Shown here: positions 1 through 11,530 of the stretch, piece by piece
Layout of the letters: each line of letters begins with the position of its first letter
Position numbering within the stretch: position 1 is the first letter of the stretch
Source of the DNA: Aquilaria yunnanensis
Taxonomy: Eukaryota; Streptophyta; Magnoliopsida; Malvales; Thymelaeaceae
Assembly (NCBI GenBank): GCA_039654915.1
Contig: CM077595.1
Coordinates: 88,143,501-88,207,500 of the forward strand
Direction of reading: 5' to 3'
DNA length: 64,000 nucleotides
Notes under the pieces: model-generated
Told to the model about the DNA's origin: nothing
What the model saw: only the letters and a program-made list of their open reading frames with translations
Database searches by the model: none
Position numbers and translations under genes: made by a program

Positions 1-568
1 ATTTCCCCCATTTTTTGTTGTTTACAAGAAAAAGTTGTTCAAAGGAAAAAGTTATCTAACATAAAAAAAATGTGATAGGGTTCAGTTAGGACAAGGTTCA
101 TGTTCATGTGTCCGCCACCCACATCAACACAAATGAAAAATTAAAAAAAATATATCCATAAATAATCTCAACGGTATATACCAGGGAAAAAAATTAAATT
201 CAAAACTCATATATATAGTAGATTCTTAGTATAATAGATTTTACCATGCCATTATGACTAGTTGTAGGGGAAAGAGAAAATTTGGCATTTAGTATTAAAC
301 AATCATGTGCTCTAGGAATTAGCATAATCCGAGACATCTAGAATTTACTTAACAAACCTTAAACTATATTTTCAAAAATATTTAGAAGATTAAACCAAAA
401 AAATTAACAAAGATAAGAGAAAATCTTTTCCAGTATAGGATGATCACGAGCTCTGAAACCATTAAAACTATATGATTCAAGATCGCTAAAATTGTTCTCA
501 ACATCTCTATATGTCCCCAACTCTGAATATATATACTATTCTGGAAAGTGTAAATCTTACTATGATTG

Positions 569-1070
569 TTAGCCAATCTGTCCTAGATGAATTTTCTGCC
601 TTTCGGTTGCAATGTCGCCTTGCCGGTTCACTGCAAGTGTTGAGAGAAAGAAACAAACAGGGAGATGGGGAGACTTCAGTGAAGCAATCACAGAAAAAAA
701 AAAAAACAAACTTGATAATGAGTCATACAATTTTACGTTTTCATTCATAGTAACATATAATTTATAAATCATCTATGCTCAGATTGCCCAACAGAATATG
801 AACTAGATCTTTACTTTCTTTTCCTTCAAATGTTTAACTTAACTTTAAAGGGAAGAAAACTAAGCCTTCTCTATGAAATACTAATATCCTTTGAGCTTAG
901 TCACAAATGTTTTGCATAAGTATATAAAGAAAGCAGTTATTTGGTAGCTATTAGCTAGTACATCAATAACTACGCCAAAAGCTCAGGCCATGTACCTTTG
1001 AATGGCGCACCAGCATATGAATAATACATAAAGCCCCTTGCCCTGGTGTCATCAAGAAGCAACGATTGAT
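569..1070 (-). CDS. 3' end of an unidentified gene, two exons, 5' part missing
   Basis: Two exon-like blocks on the minus strand fit together. The upstream block is 1070-996. It follows a TAG acceptor, reads DQSLLLDDTRARGFMYYSYA and then GAPFK, and ends before a GTACAT donor in phase 1. The last block is 630-569. It follows a TTGCAG acceptor, starts with the two bases needed to complete the split codon, reads VNRQGDIATERQKIHLGQIG and stops at TAA 571-569. Matching phases and a protein-like composition support a real gene end. I do not recognise the family. No further exon is visible upstream. The sequence just to the right looks intronic and is then occupied by a CACTA element end and Copia remains, so the 5' part is either far away behind inserted DNA or lost. 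Length and function cannot be judged. Confidence 0.5.
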
Positions 1071-1249
1071 CTATTCAGGCAAGAAATTACCAATTAAATT
1101 ACACCAACTGCATTTCAAAAGCTGTTTTACAAAGAAAAAAGTTAAATGTTAGAAAGGCAACCATTGGCTACAGTCATACACATTCCGGTATGAATTTTAA
1201 CAAAACAAATTTTAGCAATCTACAATTGCTATATTTTTAATGTCAATGG

Positions 1250-1797
1250 CGAACCTGAAAAACGGATTGGGCATGGTAATAGTCGGGCAAGTTAAAGGTG
1301 GCAGCAATCTTATCTGGCGCGCAATCTTTTCTGGCGGCGGCTATGGATGCAAGCGACGAATCGGTAGCAATCAATGCAAGCTCTGATTGGATGCAAGCTC
1401 TAGCGCCCAATCGGATGAACAGTTTGACATGGACCAGGGATGGATTCTAAGTGCGAGGATGGACTAGTGATCAGAGTTGCTGTGCGAGGATGGACCAGCG
1501 ATCATCAAAGCTACTGTGCGAGGATGGACCAGCGATGGATTCAAAACCAGAGCTGCTGTGCAGCGATGGATTCTCTGCTGAAGAGAGAAGAGCTTCTAGG
1601 GTTCAAGCTAGCTACCCGGCACGCAAATGGGAGCGAAATTGGAATTTGGGGACATGGGGGCGGGTGGACGAAATTAGGAGCACTTTTAGGACCGGTCATA
1701 AAAACCGAGTCTAAAATTTTTGTCCCGATTAATTTGGGAGCGGTTTCAAGTAACCGGTTCCAAAAAACCGGCCCCAAATTGTTATTTTCTTGTAGTG
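1250..1797 (-). mobile_element. one end of a CACTA (En/Spm-like) element
   Basis: Read on the minus strand, the sequence begins at 1797 with CACTACAAGAAAAT, the classic plant CACTA terminus. Subterminal repeats follow, built on a CCGGTT-type motif (1690-1790), which is typical of the family. No matching CACTA end is visible further left, so the other end is lost or too diverged. The inner boundary at 1250 is a guess. No transposase is present, and the open frames here are by-products of a tandem repeat. Confidence 0.65.
1440..1575 (+). repeat. short minisatellite inside the CACTA end
   Basis: A unit containing GCGAGGATGGACCAGCGAT is repeated about four times with small changes (TGTGCGAGGATGGAC at about 1480 and 1517). 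It keeps two overlapping frames open by chance. It is not treated as coding. Confidence 0.6.
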
Positions 1798-2069
1798 CCT
1801 TTTTCGTTTGGATGTACAAAAATGCTTTATGTAAAATAGGAATAAGTTTTTTGTATGTCTTGTCTAGACTTGTTTCTAGTTAGTTAAATTTTCTGCTTCC
1901 ACCATTCTAAGAAAATGGTTGGATGTTTTAGATTTTGAAGGGCCCAGTTCATAGGTTTAGAGGTTATCTTCCTTACATGATGCTTTGGAATGACTTGAGA
2001 CATTTGAATACCATTGTTCTTCCCCTTCACCCACCCGTGCGTACATGCAGAGACACTTTTTTGTTTTTG

Positions 2070-3330
2070 TTTTTTGTTTTTTGGTTAGTAAATTTCCTTT
2101 ATATTGATCAGCAAATAAATACTCATGGAAGGATTGGATGGCACCAAGTTAAAGATTCTCACAAACAAAATGACAGCCTACTCTGCTTTGATGTGCTTGG
2201 TTGGCTAATGAAAGACTAGGTTAGATACAAAATGAATATCAGCTTGATTGTTACACATCAACTACGCAAGAGATTTGAGTGTTCAAAACTAGGTTCCTTA
2301 AAAATAAGATCATCCGTACTGAGACACCATGTTTTGTGTACGAACACACAATTGATGGACCAGCCAGACCCAATTTCTATCATAAGGTTATGGCCTTGGT
2401 TCCCATGTCCTAAACCTGTCTATGTGCTCCTTTAAGGTGCCTCAGTCTACGAATAATGGCATATCCATGACTTGTGTAAGGAGACTCTATGAATAAGCTA
2501 ACCACACTGGTTGTAGTTAAGTTTGCCAAGCAATCATCTATACCTTTGCATATCTAGATAGTACTCTCCTTAATTTGGTAGCGTTGAATCTCGCATTAGG
2601 ATCCATCAATCTATCATTGTGCTTAACTTGTGGTACATCAGTTTCTTCCACAAAGATGATAAATCTTTTCTCCAGGGGAGACGCATTCCTTCTTTCAACC
2701 TTGCCACTTCAATGCCAAGAAATATATATTTCAGAGGATTAAGATATGTTCTGGGATTAGTTTGTAGAAAAGGCCGAATTCCATTTTCTATAATAAATCA
2801 TCCACGTAAACAATCAAAAGAAATGAACCAGAACTAGACTGACATAATGAGTGTGAAACCAAGGTTGTGGCCTTGAGAGCCACATTTTTTAAGACCAAAT
2901 TCCATGAATACTCACTAAATTGATCAACCAAGGGCATGGAGAAATTTCAAGCCACACAATGGATTCTTCAATTGGCACCACTAGCCTCTCTCCACTGAAG
3001 TAACAAATCCATGCAAGTGGTTGCTCCATACAGATGGTTTCCTCTAATTTGCCATTTAAGGAGTGCACCTTTTTATGCCAAGTTGATGAAATAGCCAATG
3101 GCATGTTGCTTCTAAAGCAAGAAACACTCGAATTGTAAACTTATCAGTAATAAAAAGAGCTCTCGGACTTCAATAGAACCACTAGAGGACTTTGAGAGTA
3201 TTAACCATGTAGGATAGACGTCAACCCCCAGGCAACATTGCACCATAGAGTAGGCATATATCTTCATACCCTTATGGTGTTTGTAACCCTGAGAGATGGT
3301 CAATGCTTCAAAATATTTCTAGCCATTAAA
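2070..3330 (-). mobile_element. Ty1/Copia retrotransposon pol remnant (RT to RNase H)
   Basis: On the minus strand, from about 3330 down to 2070, fragments follow Copia polymerase order. First come residues matching the region before the reverse-transcriptase finger (FTIRVFLALEAT, about 3150-3100). Next is LNGKLEETICMEQP, matching the usual LNG-LEE-VYM-QP block, then a decayed counterpart of the SLYGLKQSPRAW block (about 2990-2940). A YVDD-like site and an FLGIEVAR block sit near 2800-2690. An RNase H-type stretch with CNNQADIHF and TKHIK lies near 2270-2150. Many stops and frameshifts interrupt it and no LTRs are visible. It is a dead fragment. Confidence 0.75.
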
Positions 3331-3548
3331 GCTACATGGAACTACCTAGCTTTCAGAGAGGTGTAGAAAATCAGCCTTTATATAAACTAGATCCCTTTTT
3401 ATTTTTTCTTGTTTGACAAATGCATTTTTCTGTTTGTTTCTGTTTGTGTTGATCTAAGTTATTGCTTGCATTTTTCTCATTTGAATCTTCAACTATTTTA
3501 TAAAGGGTTTCCGTGAAAAATCTGGGATGTAAGGTTTGTTTTCAGAAA

Positions 3549-4951
3549 TCTCTTTTTCCCTACTTTAGGCAGTGTTCCATTTCCTCTTACGTATCAGGAA
3601 AGGCAACAACAACGAGCTGCTGAACGAATAAATTCTCCTGCCTAGATTGCCGCTGAGGCAACTCGAAGGATGCTAACAAAGAAGGTAATATATGAAAAGG
3701 ACATTTTTGTTTTTACCTTAACCCCTTGTTTAATACTTGTGAACTATAAGAATTTTGGCATAAGTAAATATGGTTCATATTGTGTTCTAACAATTTGATA
3801 CTATGAGATTTTGATGTATTTCTATATAGTTGTGACTTCCCAATTGCCATAATACATTTAGTAGTGGCTTATGTAAACTGAACCAGGAAAGGAAGCATTT
3901 CATATGTAAAGAAAATTGTTTGCTTTGTCTTAGCGACAGGTCTTAGGTTGATTAGTGACTTGGTAGTCTCTTTTTGAAAATGGATGATAGCTTGTAAACA
4001 ATAGAGCTGAGAGAAACATAGCAAGGTTGTAAACAATAGAACAGAGAGAAACATATATAGCAATCATGGTCGAGAATCAAGGAAGATAAGCCTCCTCGAT
4101 GAAACCTATGGGCTATCTATGTATATGTGTTTTGGGTTTTCTACACCTTTCTATCTGCTTGTTAGGGCTCCTATTGAGTTTTAAAGATGTTTCCTAAGTG
4201 ATGGTTGTTCTTTTATAGTTGTATTTGTTAACAGTCAATTTTCTTTTCCGATTTGCTTACTTTTGGGTTACATGGGATGGTACGCCTTCATCTCTTATTA
4301 AAAGAAAACATGAAAGCCTCGTAAAGTGCAGATCTATGTGGTTTAAAACACCTTTTCTAAATAAATATACATTGGTTTTTTAAACTAGGTTATTGTCTAA
4401 TAACATTAGGTTTGATATGAGCTCTTGTTACAGTTACTGAAAAAATGGCTTAAGAGATTAAACAGAAGCGCAAAGTTCCTCAGAAGCACTTGAACAATTT
4501 GAATACTTATTAGGTCATTGGACTTCTGTTTTCTGGCCATCAAGCTCTCTTATCATTTGTTGGATCATTTTATTGATATATGTCAGCATGTCCCGTTTCC
4601 AGGGATTCAGCTCAAAAATAAATTATGAAGCACTGGATAAGCTGTTTGATGAATCGGTATGCCTCTCTCTCCCCCCTTTGAGACGAAGCTTTTTGTTTAT
4701 TTCATTGTTGTTGTTGGGTGTTACAGGTGGGGGAAGACAAAGTGAAGAAAAAATGGGCAGAATCAGAGCTTGATACCGGTGGAATCGCCAACACCAGAAC
4801 AGAAGATCATGAGGTCTATGAAACTAATGATGTGCAGCAGAAAGATACTAATGTGGATGAGGAGTGGGTGCAAGAATCATTTGTAGATGACTTCGACAAT
4901 GGAGATGAAGCGTATGAATATGATGAGAGCTGTTATTATGAAGGCTTCTAA
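3549..4951 (+). pseudogene. decayed exons of an unidentified gene with an acidic C-terminus
   Basis: Three exon-like blocks occur in order. About 3565-3685, after a TTTAGG acceptor region, reads VPFPLTYQERQQQRAAERI, then SPA, a TAG where a Gln codon would fit, then IAAEATRRMLTKK before a GTAATA donor. About 4588-4655 reads RFQGFSSKINYEALDKLFDE before a GT donor. From 4727 to the stop at 4949-4951 is a strongly acidic tail (VGEDKVKKKWAESELDTGG, ending DESCYYEGF). The in-frame stop in the first block and the lack of upstream exons argue for a pseudogene. I do not recognise the family. The acidic, Tyr-rich end is the most distinctive part. Confidence 0.45.
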
Positions 4952-5054
4952 CAAATGGTAACTCCCACAAGCAAGTGTTATTCCTTATGAGGCCTTTCAA
5001 AAGGTTTAACAAACAAACAAAAAAAAAAAAAGAGAAAACGGAGAAACAACACAC

Positions 5055-5753
5055 TTATTAGTACTGGTCCTTGGCACGTTTTTCAAACGTAAATAAAATG
5101 TATGTAATTAGTGTAAATTTGTTAACATTTTAAATATTAAAACTATATTGAAAATGTTTACTAATAAAATAAATAATATTTAATAATATAGTTCAAAATT
5201 AACATTCAGTTCTTTTTAACTTAAGTCAATTGAATTTCAAATGACTTATTTTTATTCTTATGCTTGTTTTACCTAAACTAATTTTAATTAAAATTCAACA
5301 TTATGTAGGTGCAATAATCCATTAAAAATATAATTTTTATAATATTACTAAATTATTATGAATTTTTCTAGTTTTAGGCATTAAAAGGCAAAATTCATAA
5401 AAAATAATTAACAACATTAGAAAAAAATTACTTTCAAATGTATTATTGAATCTACATAATATTAGCTTTAAAATAAAATTTGGTTCGGTAAAAAAAATAT
5501 AAAATTAAAAATAAGACAGTTAACTTAAATTAAAATAAATTGGTCATACAATAGTCATAAATAGAGAAAAAAGAAGAAGAAGAAGAAGAAGAAAAACACA
5601 CATGCCATAGATATAATAAGCACAACTTAAAGTTAAATATATCATTAGTTTTTATTTGAAATAAAATGTATAGTACTATATTTAATTTTATCCAAGTTTA
5701 AAAAATTTCTAAACATAAAAAATAGGGTAAATTTTGGAGATAGTCAATAACTT
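5055..5753. other. AT-rich intergenic sequence
   Basis: Nothing recognisable apart from a short (AAG)n run at about 5571-5593. It ends at the TTA that flanks the large PIF/Harbinger element. Confidence 0.6.
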
Positions 5754-5756
5754 TTA

Positions 5757-8580
5757 GGCTTTGTTTTTTACGCAAATATGGGTTGGAGAAAAAGGAGTTA
5801 ATTCAAAAAAGGCGGCGGACTGTGTTGACCAACCGGGTAAAGGTTAGCCGGGTCGGGTGAAATGTGTCGGTGAGTAACAACTGGTTTTTACTGGTTTATT
5901 ATTTACAACTGTGCCACTCAGTCTATTCGAAACTCATCTTCTTCCCTTTGGTGATTTGTTTCGTCCTTCTCGGCCGCCTTTCGTCCTACCAAACCACCCT
6001 GCTCCTCCGCCTCCGCTACGTCGCTTCCCTCTTCCCAGTGTGGGTGACCATTCGTGGAGCTCTCGCATCGGGTCCGATTGCTAATCTCGTCGCCTAAGGT
6101 CAGAAATCCCACTCAATAAGCCTATGATTTCTTCTCTTCTCTCTGTTTCTGAGTTCAACTTAACCTGCAGGCAATCGATCCATTGCGTACTGCCATTCCG
6201 TTCCCACTGCGTTGCGATCGGTGGTATCTTCGCCGGTTCCATCCTCTGTGGAGCTTCCTTGCACTATTACAAAAGGGCAAAACACAAAGGCCAGCTACTG
6301 TTGAGAATGCATTAGGGTAAGTTAACGTAAGATTAGTTCTAGGAGTTTAGTTTCTACCTTTTTATCTTTGGGTTCAGAATTTTTCGAGGATGTCTTGTTA
6401 ATGGTCCCTGAAGATTGGGCACCTGAAGTCTGTGCACATATCTTCAGTAGTGCTTTTCAAGTTTCATTTATTGTCTAAGGTTAAGGGCTTCAACCGCTTG
6501 ACTCCACCTAGTTTCTCTAGAACCATTAGGATGTTTTCCTTAGTGTATTAAGGGGGTGTAAGAGGGTTATTCCCTTTAATGTTTCCGAGGTCACCCACTT
6601 TCCTTGACCTATGTCCGTGGTTGGTACCATGACATCTTAGGCCTCTTCTCCTCGTACATTGCATCCATTAGCATGAATTTTTTAGTGATCATGTACTATT
6701 TGGATTTTTGGTAGAACTCCCTAAGGTGTTAGCCATCTCCCTAGAGAATTCAAATGCCAATAAGGTGTTGCATCAAAATCCTTGAGTAATGGTGAGGATG
6801 CGAATCTCATTCAAATGTCAGCCACATTCAAGGCTTCTTGGTGGAAATGATCAATGTTGTCTCAGATGGACTGGCTGCTTATTGAACAATATGAAACATC
6901 TTAACTATAGTCTTCATTGTCTGCTAATTTCGGATGAATTAGTTGAATGTAGTAAAATGTTCTAGGAAACTAGAAAAAAGTACCAGAGCACAAAGCATTA
7001 TTTTGAGTAGTTGTTGGTAAGAAAGATAACTTGCTCCTATGGCTAAAATGTGATAAGGAGAATTTTCGTTCTGAGGATGCTAGTTCCAGTTTTGAGTTTT
7101 TCAAGTGACCCTATCTGATGCCTTGTTGACAGCCATTTTGAAATTCAGAATGGCATCTGAAATATGTAAAAAAGAATCAGCTGTAGAACCAATTTTTTAA
7201 CATTTGCTTGGCTTCCAGCTCTTTTGACTGATAGTCTAGTTAACCTTATTTCTTTGTGATACGTTTGCCAAATGAAACTTCATAATGGCGATGACCAACT
7301 GTGGAGACCTGTTTTCTTTCACTATTTTTTTGCATTTATGGGGTCTCGTACCATGTGGACTTGGAGGTTACATGAATGCTTAGCCACGGGGTCTGTGTTT
7401 TTGCAATATATAATGTTATGGTCTTCACCTTTCTGAGTGTGTGGGGGAAAAAATCTTTTGGGGGAGTTTCATGGGACGCAATCTTTCCAAATAAGTATCT
7501 GTTATTCATGATATTTCTGGTTTTCTGATTCTGGGTACTCTTGGTTCCAGCCAAAAGAAATGGTTGAGTTCCTCTTATTTTCGCTGTTTGTTTATTGAAA
7601 TATATTTAAAGATTGTAATTGTTTTTTCATTGGAACTTTATGTATTAACTTCCATTTTGTAAGAGGGTCCAGTGTTATATTTGAAATTGTTATTGGCTTG
7701 AAACGGACTTTTGTTTTTTTCTCTTCGCCGTACTAATCATGTTTCCTGAATGTGGCAAATTTAGTGGTGATTTATGAACTTGTTCTCTGTCTTCCCAGGT
7801 CTATGTTAAGCATTTCCTGGCGGATAAGAAGCTTCAATTTAACCAGTCACTTCTCTCTGTTTCGGTTGGTATTGTTTTGACTTCTTGAATTTAAATGGTT
7901 TCTCTTCTCTTTAATTGCTTACTATAGAAATCTACGCTTCTAGTTATGTACATTAACCAACTACCTAAGGCTGCTGCTTTGTGTCTTACAAATTACCAAA
8001 ACTGGGCTTAAGAAGTTCTGTGGTTATGTTATACATGAGTGCTTCAGAAGGATATGAATTACCAGTAGCTATAAAAGAAATCATTGCCTGGGTTTTGTTT
8101 TCATTTCCAGTTTTTTTACTGTCTTGTTTGTGGCCCAGGTTCCATCCTTTGTTCCAAGGCATCTAGCACTTTATTTCCTCTGCATAGAGGCTTCCATTTG
8201 GTTCTCTAGACCAGTAGCTGGTTAGTGAAATGTTACTTTATCGCTTCCAGGAGTGCAGTCATACTACTTACACAAAACTCATATTTTGTTTATTTTTTTC
8301 CTTTTTTTGGTTGTAGGTGGTTCACTTTACACGGTTCGATAGGTTGAGGAAGTATAGCCTAACCTGGTTCTGTCTTACGTATTGTATGAAGCTGCGTAAC
8401 AGAGTGGTTTACTCTCCTCCCACACACGTTTTTGTCAAAAGCTACTGGGTAATTTCCCACTGTTATTCCTTTCTTTTTTCTTTCCTGTTTTCTGGTATCC
8501 ATGAATCATACATGCATTCTCCATGCACATGCTACTTCGAAACATCGCACTTTACAGATTTTGTATGTTGGGTACATCTT
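5757..8580 (+). repeat. left long terminal inverted repeat of the Harbinger element
   Basis: 5757-7999 mirrors 13980-16223 almost perfectly. 8000-8580 mirrors 12850-13979 only in blocks, for example TATGAAGCTGCGTAACAGAG and GCTACTGGGTAATTTCCCAC. The repeat contains gene-like features: a GC-richer leader (about 5930-6100), apparent acceptor/donor pairs at about 6170-6316 and 7800-7864 (VYVKHFLADKKLQFNQ), and a purine (GGA)n tract at 8633-8660 just inside. No continuous reading frame joins these blocks in matching phases, so I do not annotate a protein. Confidence 0.85.
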
Positions 8581-9063
8581 ACTGATTGATCAGGGTAACT
8601 GGTACAAACCTCCATACTTTTCAGCAAAAAAAAGAAGAAGAAGGAGGAGGAGGAGGAGGAGAAAACATCATTTTCTACATCCCAACATTAATTCATTCTT
8701 ATTCCTTTTTTATTTTTTATTTTTTATACTCAAAATTTTAAAAGTACAAAAGTTATAAAGGTAAGATCTTATTTGAAAGTTAGGAGTGAAATGTTTGCTG
8801 CACGAAATATTGGAGGATTCCAGCCATATTTTAACCATTTTTTAATGTATGGTATTTAGGAGTGCAACGCTAATCAAAATCTAAATCTTCTACACTATCC
8901 TATGTGTTGCCTGCTGAGCTGAGGATGTGGAGCACTATTGTTATTCGTTATAGTTTAGGATGTTAATGTGTCGTTTATATAGAAAAAATACATCTTTATT
9001 TATTTCTCTTGATATAGAATTCCTTAATCGTTCTCCTTAGAATTCTAGAGATAATGTGATACG

Positions 9064-9145
9064 TTGGCTATATGTATATATATAGATGTGTATATATATT
9101 TATTTGTATATGTATGTGTATATATGTGTGCATGTGTTGGTCTAC
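9064..9145. repeat. TA/TG-rich simple repeat
   Basis: Alternating TATATG/TGTATA microsatellite within the Harbinger interior. The small open frame across it (rich in Tyr, Val and Cys) is a repeat artefact. Confidence 0.6.
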
Positions 9146-9748
9146 ATATCTATATGTATTGTCTCATTTGCCTAGCTTCGGATTTGTGGTCTACGTTCTG
9201 CCAGTATTTGTCCTCCCTTGTTTTCCTTATGCCAGTGTGCCATACTTATGATCTTTCTTAAATATCTTGTTTGGAGCAGTGCATTGATACGCTGGAATAG
9301 CACCAAAAGCTGCACTTGTGAAATGCAACTATAACATATCGAGGCCAGAATTTAGATGTCAGTGATTCAGATGTTGTAAATGGATTTTTGTTAGGCGTTT
9401 ATTTTAGGCGTATATGGATTTTTGGTTGACAATTATGTTGGGTTTGGCATTCTTAAATGAGTTGTTACGGATCAGATTGTACATGGATTTGATATAATGT
9501 TCACTATTGCCAATTATGTTTGTACATGGATTTGACTGAATTATCAGATGAATACATTCACCCTTATGAAAGCAATGACGTGTAGATAGAAACTGATGTT
9601 AAATGATTAAGTCAGTTCTGTCCCATAAATAGGTCTACAAGGCCACATTACATACTGCATTGATACTAATGCTTATATGGAAACCACAGAATATGGGGGT
9701 TAACACACTCCGCGCATTCTTCTCACTTCTTATTACAAAGTGGGTCTA

Positions 9749-11109
9749 TCAGCTAAAGCTGTGACGTCCTCGTCCGCGTGACTGTTGCCGTCGCATCCTT
9801 CTCCCTTGATTCAGGGTTCGTGCAATTTCATCCCTAACGTGAGCCATTACGTTCCCATCCAAATGCACCTCATCAGAAGGTAGTGAATTATCTGTTCCCA
9901 CATCATGTTGCGTATACCTCCCTTGCAGTGCACTTGCAATATCTTCATCATCAGCATTGTAGTTTCGAATGAAGTTGTGCAACGCAGCAGTGGCAACAAC
10001 TAATTTGACCTGAACTGTTGCATCAAATTCATGCATCAGTCTCAGAATTTTCCATTTCTTCTTCCAAACCCCTATTGCTCTCTCTATGATATTTCGCAAT
10101 GATGCATGATAGTAATTAAACTCCTGCTCCATTCCCATCGGAGGTCTGCCGTCAAAGTCTGATGGATGATATGGAGCTGTCCTATATGGAGCCAAAAGGC
10201 CAGGGGTGTTTGCATATCCGAAATCCACAAGATAGTATTTTCCTGGATAAGGGAGAAATAAACATTTTTATTATGTTCAGTTATATATAAAGCAATGTGA
10301 CAAGAAAGGTAGTATTACCAAAGCAGAAATGACGGCCATTTTTTTGAACATGTACCTTCTGGTGGAAATGGGAATCCAGAAGTCGAGTTGCCCATACTAT
10401 TTCGTAGAACAGCCATGTCATGTTGCGACCCGGGTGTGCCAGCATACACATGGGTGAACCTCATGTCCCAATCACACACGACAAGAACGTTCTGCGTCGG
10501 CTCTCCCTTTCGGCCAATGTAGTAGTGACGTAGATCTTCGGATTCAACTATAGCAGGAATGTGCTTTCCGTCAAGAGCCCCGATGGCATTATAAAACGGC
10601 TGGCATCTTCCAATCACATATTCCGAAACAGTATCCAATGTTGAAGCGGCTGGTTTTATAACATCCTCCGCCATTTTACATACAGCCTCCAAAACTACTT
10701 TGTACCACACATTTATTGTTGACGCCGAATGTTCATACCAGCGACCAAGTCTGCGTTGTGTGTCTCCATGACCGACCAAGCTGAGGAAAATTGCCAATGC
10801 CTCATGTGTACTCATGCTATTTGATCCATGAAACCCGTAATGTTGAAGTAAGGTATTATGCAACTCCCAAAAACAAGGCACAGTCATTCGATACTCATCA
10901 AAAAAATCATCAGGCCTTTCTGTTAATTTCCAGAACAATTGTTCCCCTGTTTGAATGGGTTCTCTATTTGTTTGTCGCTCTGATTGTGAACTCCCGGATC
11001 CATCCGCTATAATATCCTCAATCGCCGCTCTTGATATTGTGTCATTCTCTGTTACTTTACTCTTACCTAACAACGTTTTAAGTCGTCGTATAATGTTGCG
11101 TAGCCTCAT
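9749..11109 (-). CDS. PIF/Harbinger transposase (DDE_4 family), apparently intact
   Basis: Two exons on the minus strand: 11109-10356 and 10242-9749, with a GTACAT...CCAG intron of 113 bases that splits the Gly codon of PPEG|KYYLVDFGYAN. The result is 415 residues from ATG at 11109. The in-frame stretch upstream lacks another ATG. This enzyme would cut and paste its element at TWA sites. Visible signatures: an HTH-like segment with LSLVGHGDTQRRLGRWYEHS (about 110-130), then the catalytic triad Asp180 in GALDGKHIP, Asp231 in GTPGSQHDMAVL and Glu305 in NIIERAIGVWKKKW, then the ALHNFIRNYN block near the end. The basic tail (GRRMRRQQSRGRGRHS) may act as a nuclear localisation signal. No stop or frameshift was found, so a functional enzyme is possible. 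Its partner gene lies directly upstream on the same strand and is frameshifted. Confidence 0.9.
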
Positions 11110-11530
11110 TGGTGTAATTAACAACCCAAATACATAAATGGCAACACAAACAAGGTATACTTCGATTCTATGAACGGCACAACCTCGACCTGAAAAGAGT
11201 GAACCACATGACTTCAGTGTCAGAATGCCGACACTTTAAAAGAAATGAATCAAATGTATGATGAGTCGTGCATGGCTCATGCGAGTGACTGTAACACTAA
11301 CACGTTACAAACAACAGTAATCTGAATTCTTTTACAGGTTCGGAACTCATTGCTACAAACTCAGACCGTGAGGTCATTACGGGACTCATCCTACCTAGTA
11401 TCAGTAACAAGCAATCAGTTCAAACTTCATCAAACAACAAGGATGAATAAACATACATAGTGTTTATTGAAGGAAAACATGGATCATTCTCTACGGCAAC
11501 CGATCGGGAAAACAGCTAAACATGCCCTGC

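Noticed and set aside
5864..6315. Open frames in the Harbinger left arm, mirrored at 15665-16116, as real host genes
   Set aside because: The exon-like blocks do not join in matching phases and end at stops. They are more likely leader exons or captured sequence within the transposon termini.
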